Positions 6,121 through 8,594 of a stretch of DNA of 8,594 nucleotides are shown here, piece by piece (within the stretch, counting starts at the first letter, position 1; every line of letters begins with the position of its first letter). The DNA comes from Oscillospiraceae bacterium (GTDB taxonomy: Bacteria; Bacillota; Clostridia; Oscillospirales; Oscillospiraceae), in NCBI GenBank assembly GCA_017480395.1, contig JAFVAS010000190.1, forward strand, positions 1-8,594, read 5' to 3'. The notes beneath the pieces were generated by a model. It was not told where the DNA came from and searched no databases. It saw only the letters and a list, made by a program, of their open reading frames with translations. A program made the position numbers and the translations under genes.

Positions 6121-6147
6121 ATTTTTTGCGCTAAAACGACAAAAAAT
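6121..6147. repeat. AT-rich perfect inverted repeat
   Basis: ATTTTTTG (6121-6128) and CAAAAAAT (6140-6147) with an 11-nt centre. It sits just downstream of the FNR-type dyad and upstream of the second promoter-like pair. A wider dyad TTGTCG (6102-6107) / CGACAA (6137-6142) overlaps it. Possible operator; role unknown. Confidence 0.45.
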
Positions 6148-6173
6148 GGTAGCTCTAATCAGACGGAATTGTG

Positions 6174-6202
6174 TTGCAATTTGGGGGATTCTATGATATA
6201 TT
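6174..6202 (+). promoter_or_regulatory. Likely promoter of the sugar transferase gene
   Basis: TTGCAA (6174-6179), a 17-nt spacer and TATATT (6197-6202), 5 of 6 and 5 of 6 matches to consensus. It predicts a start near 6209 and thus an untranslated leader of about 260 nt before ATG 6469. Confidence 0.5.
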
Positions 6203-6225
6203 TATCAAATAGAGAACGTGGATTT

Positions 6226-6279
6226 ATGCGGCATTGGCGAGGCCGCCCGTCGGAAGGCCCGCCTGCCCGACCATCCTGA
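6226..6279 (+). other. Possible 17-codon leader ORF
   Basis: ATG 6226 to TGA 6279 encodes MRHWRGRPSEGPPARPS, rich in Arg and Pro. It begins about 17 nt after the predicted transcript start and stops 8 nt before the terminator-like stem at 6288, a spacing that would suit attenuation. The ribosome site is poor, so translation is doubtful. Confidence 0.2.
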
Positions 6280-6287
6280 TCCCACCT

Positions 6288-6331
6288 GCGCCGAACCAGC
6301 CAGAGAATGGAAACGGCTTTCGGCGCTTTTT
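6288..6331 (+). terminator. Intrinsic terminator-like hairpin inside the sugar transferase leader
   Basis: Stem GCGCCGAA (6288-6295) / TTCGGCGC (6319-6326), extended inward by AGCC (6298-6301) / GGCT (6315-6318) across a CC bulge, then TTTTT at 6327-6331. It lies between the likely promoter (6174-6202) and the start codon at 6469, so it could gate transcription. UUGGCG at 6234-6239 could pair with CGCC(G)AA of the left arm and might act as an antiterminator, but this was not computed. Confidence 0.6.
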
Positions 6332-6456
6332 GATTCGTCAGAAATACCGCGGCCTTGGGGCCGGCTGATTTTGACTTGACGATGACATATTCGAGAGAAA
6401 TGCTCCTATGACGTGCGGCCTGTGGATGGCTATGCGGCGCGAGCTGCGCACAATGC

Positions 6457-6464
6457 GGGAGGTG
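6457..6464 (+). promoter_or_regulatory. Ribosome binding site of the sugar transferase gene
   Basis: GGGAGGTG ending 4 nt before ATG 6469 (core AGG about 6 nt away), a strong site. It fixes the start and argues that the gene is well translated once the leader is read through. Confidence 0.8.
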
Positions 6465-6468
6465 GCCG

Positions 6469-7926
6469 ATGAATCGAAAAAGAGTAAAGGGTTGGCTCAA
6501 GCACGGTGATTTTATCCTGCTGGATCTGCTTTGCATGCAGTTCTGCTTTATCCTCAGCTTCTGGATCTTCCGGGGCTTTCACAACCCATATATGCAGGAT
6601 ACGAATCAACACCTGGCTGTCACCCTGTTCGTGGCACAGCTGCTGGTGGTTCTGTTCTCCAGCAGCTATCAGGGCATCCTGCGCCGCAAAAAATTTGACG
6701 AGCTGATTGCGGTCTGTAAATATATCATCTCGGTGATGCTGCTGGTGTTGCTGTACCTGTTCGTGGTGCACCGCTCCGGGGAGGTTTCCCGGCTCCAGTT
6801 CGGGTTCACGGCGGTGTTCTATGTTGTGCTGGATTTCCTGCTCCGGCAGGGGAATAAGCTTCGGATCAAGACGTTCAGCGCCACCGGCAATCGGCGATCC
6901 ATCGTGCTGGTCACCTCGAAGCGCCTGGTGCGGGAGGCGATGGAGCGGCTGACCGGGGAGGACACCTTCCGGGATTATAAGATCTCCGGCATCGTCCTGT
7001 TGGACACCGATGACGTCAGTGATCTGGAGGAGTTCGGCATCCCGGCGGGGCAGCTGAACGACGAGATCGTGATGCGGATCGGCCATGGCTGGGTGGACGA
7101 GGTTTTCATCCTCCAGCCGGATGACCTGCCCTTCCCGACGCAGCTGTTGGACGAGCTGATGGAAATGGGCATCACCGTCAACTACTCCATGTCCGCCCTG
7201 ACCGATGACCGCTGGCCCATCACCGATCTGCGCAAGCTGGGAAAATATAAGGTTCTGACCAACAGCATCCGCTTCGCCCCCGCGGGGGAGATGGCCCTGA
7301 AGCGGGCCCTGGACATTCTGGGCGGGCTGGTGGGCTGCCTGATGACGGGAATCATTTTCCTGTTCGTCGCGCCTGCCATCTATATCAAGTCCCCCGGGCC
7401 GATTTTCTTTACCCAGGAGCGCATCGGCCGCAACGGTAAGACCTTTAAAATGTACAAATTCCGCAGCATGTATCTGGACGCTGAGGAGCGCAAGGCCGCG
7501 CTGATGGCCCAGAACAAGGTCAAGGACGGGATGATGTTCAAAATGGATGATGATCCCCGCATCATCGGCAGCGAAAAAAAGGACAAGAACGGCAAGCCAA
7601 AGGGGATCGGCAACTTTATCCGCAACACCTCGCTGGACGAATTTCCCCAGTTCTTCAATGTCCTGAAGGGGGACATGTCCCTGGTGGGCTGGCGCCCCGC
7701 GACCCTGGACGAGTGGACCAAGTATGAGCGGCAGCACCGTATCCGGGCCAGTATGAAGCCTGGCTTGACCGGCATGTGGCAGGTCCGCGGCCGCAGTGAG
7801 ATCACCGATTTTAACGAGGTGGTGCGCCTGGACCGGGAGTACATCGAGAACTGGAGTATGGCCCTGGACATCAAGATTCTGATCAAGACCGTGCTGGTGG
7901 TGGTGACCCGCCACGGCGCGGAGTGA
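6469..7926 (+). CDS. Polyprenyl-phosphate sugar phosphotransferase (CpsE/WbaP-type exopolysaccharide initiator)
   Basis: Membrane phosphoglycosyl transferase that moves a sugar-1-phosphate (often glucose or galactose) from a nucleotide sugar to undecaprenyl phosphate, the first step of exopolysaccharide or capsule synthesis. 485 residues, full length for the long family form. Four membrane segments lie near 15-34, 48-64, 85-101 and 110-126. A Rossmann-like CoA-binding-type middle domain covers about 140-265 (SIVLVTSKR at 144-152). The catalytic domain starts with KRALDILGG at 278-286 and a fifth hydrophobic segment at about 287-305. Conserved blocks are SPGPIFFTQERIGRNGKTF (308-326), KFRSM (330-334), TSLDEFPQFFNVLKGDMSLVG (387-407, catalytic Asp390-Glu391) and PGLTGMWQVRGRSEI (431-445). 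The usual VGPRP/VGTRP reads VGWRP here. It stands alone: no glycosyltransferase, flippase or chain-length gene is beside it. Donor sugar cannot be told. Confidence 0.95.
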   Translation: MNRKRVKGWLKHGDFILLDLLCMQFCFILSFWIFRGFHNPYMQDTNQHLAVTLFVAQLLVVLFSSSYQGILRRKKFDELIAVCKYIISVMLLVLLYLFVVHRSGEVSRLQFGFTAVFYVVLDFLLRQGNKLRIKTFSATGNRRSIVLVTSKRLVREAMERLTGEDTFRDYKISGIVLLDTDDVSDLEEFGIPAGQLNDEIVMRIGHGWVDEVFILQPDDLPFPTQLLDELMEMGITVNYSMSALTDDRWPITDLRKLGKYKVLTNSIRFAPAGEMALKRALDILGGLVGCLMTGIIFLFVAPAIYIKSPGPIFFTQERIGRNGKTFKMYKFRSMYLDAEERKAALMAQNKVKDGMMFKMDDDPRIIGSEKKDKNGKPKGIGNFIRNTSLDEFPQFFNVLKGDMSLVGWRPATLDEWTKYERQHRIRASMKPGLTGMWQVRGRSEITDFNEVVRLDREYIENWSMALDIKILIKTVLVVVTRHGAE

Positions 7927-7944
7927 GCCCTGAAATTCAAAATC

Positions 7945-7990
7945 AACCGCCGCGCTGTGAGCCTCTGTCACAGCGCGGCGGTTTGCTTTT
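7945..7990 (+). terminator. Strong terminator after the sugar transferase gene
   Basis: Perfect 16-bp stem AACCGCCGCGCTGTGA / TCACAGCGCGGCGGTT with a 7-nt loop, followed by T-rich TTTGCTTTT. It begins 18 nt after the stop codon and shows that the sugar transferase is the last gene of its transcript. Confidence 0.9.
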
Positions 7991-7993
7991 CGT

Positions 7994-8025
7994 AAAAAGC
8001 TGCGGGAGGCCGAAGCCTCCCGCAG
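7994..8025 (-). terminator. Terminator of the acetate kinase gene (UUCG tetraloop)
   Basis: On the minus strand an 11-bp perfect stem CTGCGGGAGGC / GCCTCCCGCAG closed by a C(UUCG)G tetraloop, followed by CTTTTT. It lies 20 nt past the ackA stop and faces the terminator of the convergent gene. Confidence 0.9.
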
Positions 8026-8045
8026 GTGGGTTCAAATTGCGGAAA

Positions 8046-8594
8046 TTACAGCGCCTTGACGATCTCGGCGGTGTCGAGGGCGATCATCAGCTCCTCATTG
8101 GTGGGGATGACCAGCACCTTGACCTTGGAGTCGTCGGCGGAGACAATGCGCTCCACGCCGCGGCAGTTGTTCTTCTCGGCGTCCATCTTGACGCCCATGA
8201 ACTCCAGACCCTCGGTGAAGTGCAGACGCATATCGGCGGAGTTCTCGCCCACGCCGGCGGTGAAGATGATGGCGTCCACACCGCCCATGGCGGCGGCATA
8301 CTCGCCGATCATCTTGCGGACACGGTACTCGAAGACGGAGACGGCCAGGGCGGCGCGCTCATTGCCCTCGGCGGCGGCGTTGTCCAGATCGCGGAAGTCG
8401 GAGGAGACGCCGGAGATGCCCAGCACGCCGGACTTCTTGTTCAGGACGTTGACGACCTCGGAGACGTTCATGCCATACTTGTTGGCGATGAATTCCACCA
8501 CGCCGCAGTCCATGTCGCCGGAGCGGGTGCCCATGGTCAGGCCGGCCAGGGGGGTGAGGCCCATGGAGGTGTCCACGCACTTGCCGCCGTCCAG
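8046..8594 (-). CDS. ackA: Acetate kinase, C-terminal part (5' end outside window)
   Basis: Acetate kinase interconverts acetyl phosphate + ADP with acetate + ATP, the substrate-level ATP step of fermentative acetate formation; cytoplasmic. The minus-strand frame is open from base 8594 and gives 182 residues of a family of about 400, so the N-terminal half is off the window. Family signatures (fragment numbering) are VDTSMGLTPLAGL at 7-19, GTRSGD at 22-27 with the conserved active-site Arg24, NKKSGVLGISG at 52-62, the nucleotide-binding FTAGVGENS at 111-119 and PTNEELMIA near the end, with the metal-binding Glu. No frameshift or missing key residue is seen. Whether pta lies upstream cannot be known here. 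The GTG at 8576 is an internal Val codon. Confidence 0.97.
   Translation of the reverse strand: MDGGKCVDTSMGLTPLAGLTMGTRSGDMDCGVVEFIANKYGMNVSEVVNVLNKKSGVLGISGVSSDFRDLDNAAAEGNERAALAVSVFEYRVRKMIGEYAAAMGGVDAIIFTAGVGENSADMRLHFTEGLEFMGVKMDAEKNNCRGVERIVSADDSKVKVLVIPTNEELMIALDTAEIVKAL

Larger units (their letters stand above)
5949..6468. other. Divergent intergenic region with regulatory structure, no gene
   Basis: 520 bases between the sigma gene promoter and the sugar transferase start. The part from about 6001 to 6230 is AT-rich compared with the genes around it and carries dyads and promoter-like pairs. The part from about 6231 to 6468 is GC-rich and able to form several hairpins (GCGGC/GCCGC at 6228-6246, GTCGG/CCGAC at 6249-6271, the terminator-like 6288-6331, CGGCC-TTGG-GGCCG at 6350-6363). 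No protein-coding frame of convincing type or RNA gene of known family was recognised. Confidence 0.6.

Noticed and set aside
6371..6410. TTGACT/TTGACG boxes as a second promoter downstream of the leader terminator
   Set aside because: No acceptable -10 at 16-18 nt; the nearest AT-rich boxes are at wrong spacing.
6408..6506. 32-codon ORF overlapping the sugar transferase start (frame different)
   Set aside because: No ribosome site and no family resemblance; probably chance overlap in GC-rich DNA.
6430..7971. 513-residue open frame on the minus strand opposite the sugar transferase
   Set aside because: His/Gln/Leu-rich shadow. The plus-strand frame carries all family motifs and a strong ribosome site.

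Overview
The window is a GC-rich chromosomal segment from a Gram-positive-type anaerobe. The best guess is a Clostridia/Oscillospiraceae-like gut Firmicute. This rests on the gene types: an F-type ATPase operon end, acetate kinase, a sigma factor paired with a DUF4367-like membrane protein, an SH3-like lipoprotein, and strong AGGAGG-type ribosome sites. No 16S or other marker is present, so the taxon is an inference. Both ends are cut inside genes: atpD at the left and ackA at the right.

Left part (1-1914, + strand): the 3' end of an ATP synthase operon (atpD partial, atpC) is followed 42 nt later by a PaaI-like hotdog thioesterase gene. A strong intrinsic terminator closes the unit. Middle-left (1927-4445, - strand): a secreted lipoprotein with its own promoter, a Nudix hydrolase with its own likely promoter, and a small secreted protein with a terminator. 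Middle-right (4530-5831, - strand): an ECF-like sigma factor and a probable membrane anti-sigma factor, translationally coupled (3 nt apart). They are followed on the same strand by the small secreted protein, so sigma, anti-sigma and secreted protein may form one surface-stress unit.

The 637-base non-coding stretch 5832-6468 separates this unit from a divergent + strand gene (6469-7926) for a polyprenyl-phosphate sugar phosphotransferase (CpsE/WbaP type), the first membrane enzyme of exopolysaccharide or capsule synthesis. This stretch is the least ordinary part of the window. It holds a TTGACA-type promoter for the sigma gene, an exact TTGAT-N4-ATCAA dyad (FNR/CRP-family consensus), an AT-rich perfect inverted repeat and a promoter-like pair for the sugar transferase. 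A leader of about 260 nt follows, with a possible 17-codon ORF and a hairpin plus U-tract that looks like an intrinsic terminator before the gene. The layout suggests conditional read-through (attenuation or antitermination) of a stand-alone sugar transferase. No other polysaccharide gene lies beside it: it ends at a strong terminator facing that of the convergent acetate kinase gene.

No tRNA, rRNA, insertion sequence, CRISPR array or phage gene was seen. I found no frank new system. The regulated orphan sugar transferase next to a sigma/anti-sigma pair is the best candidate for follow-up.
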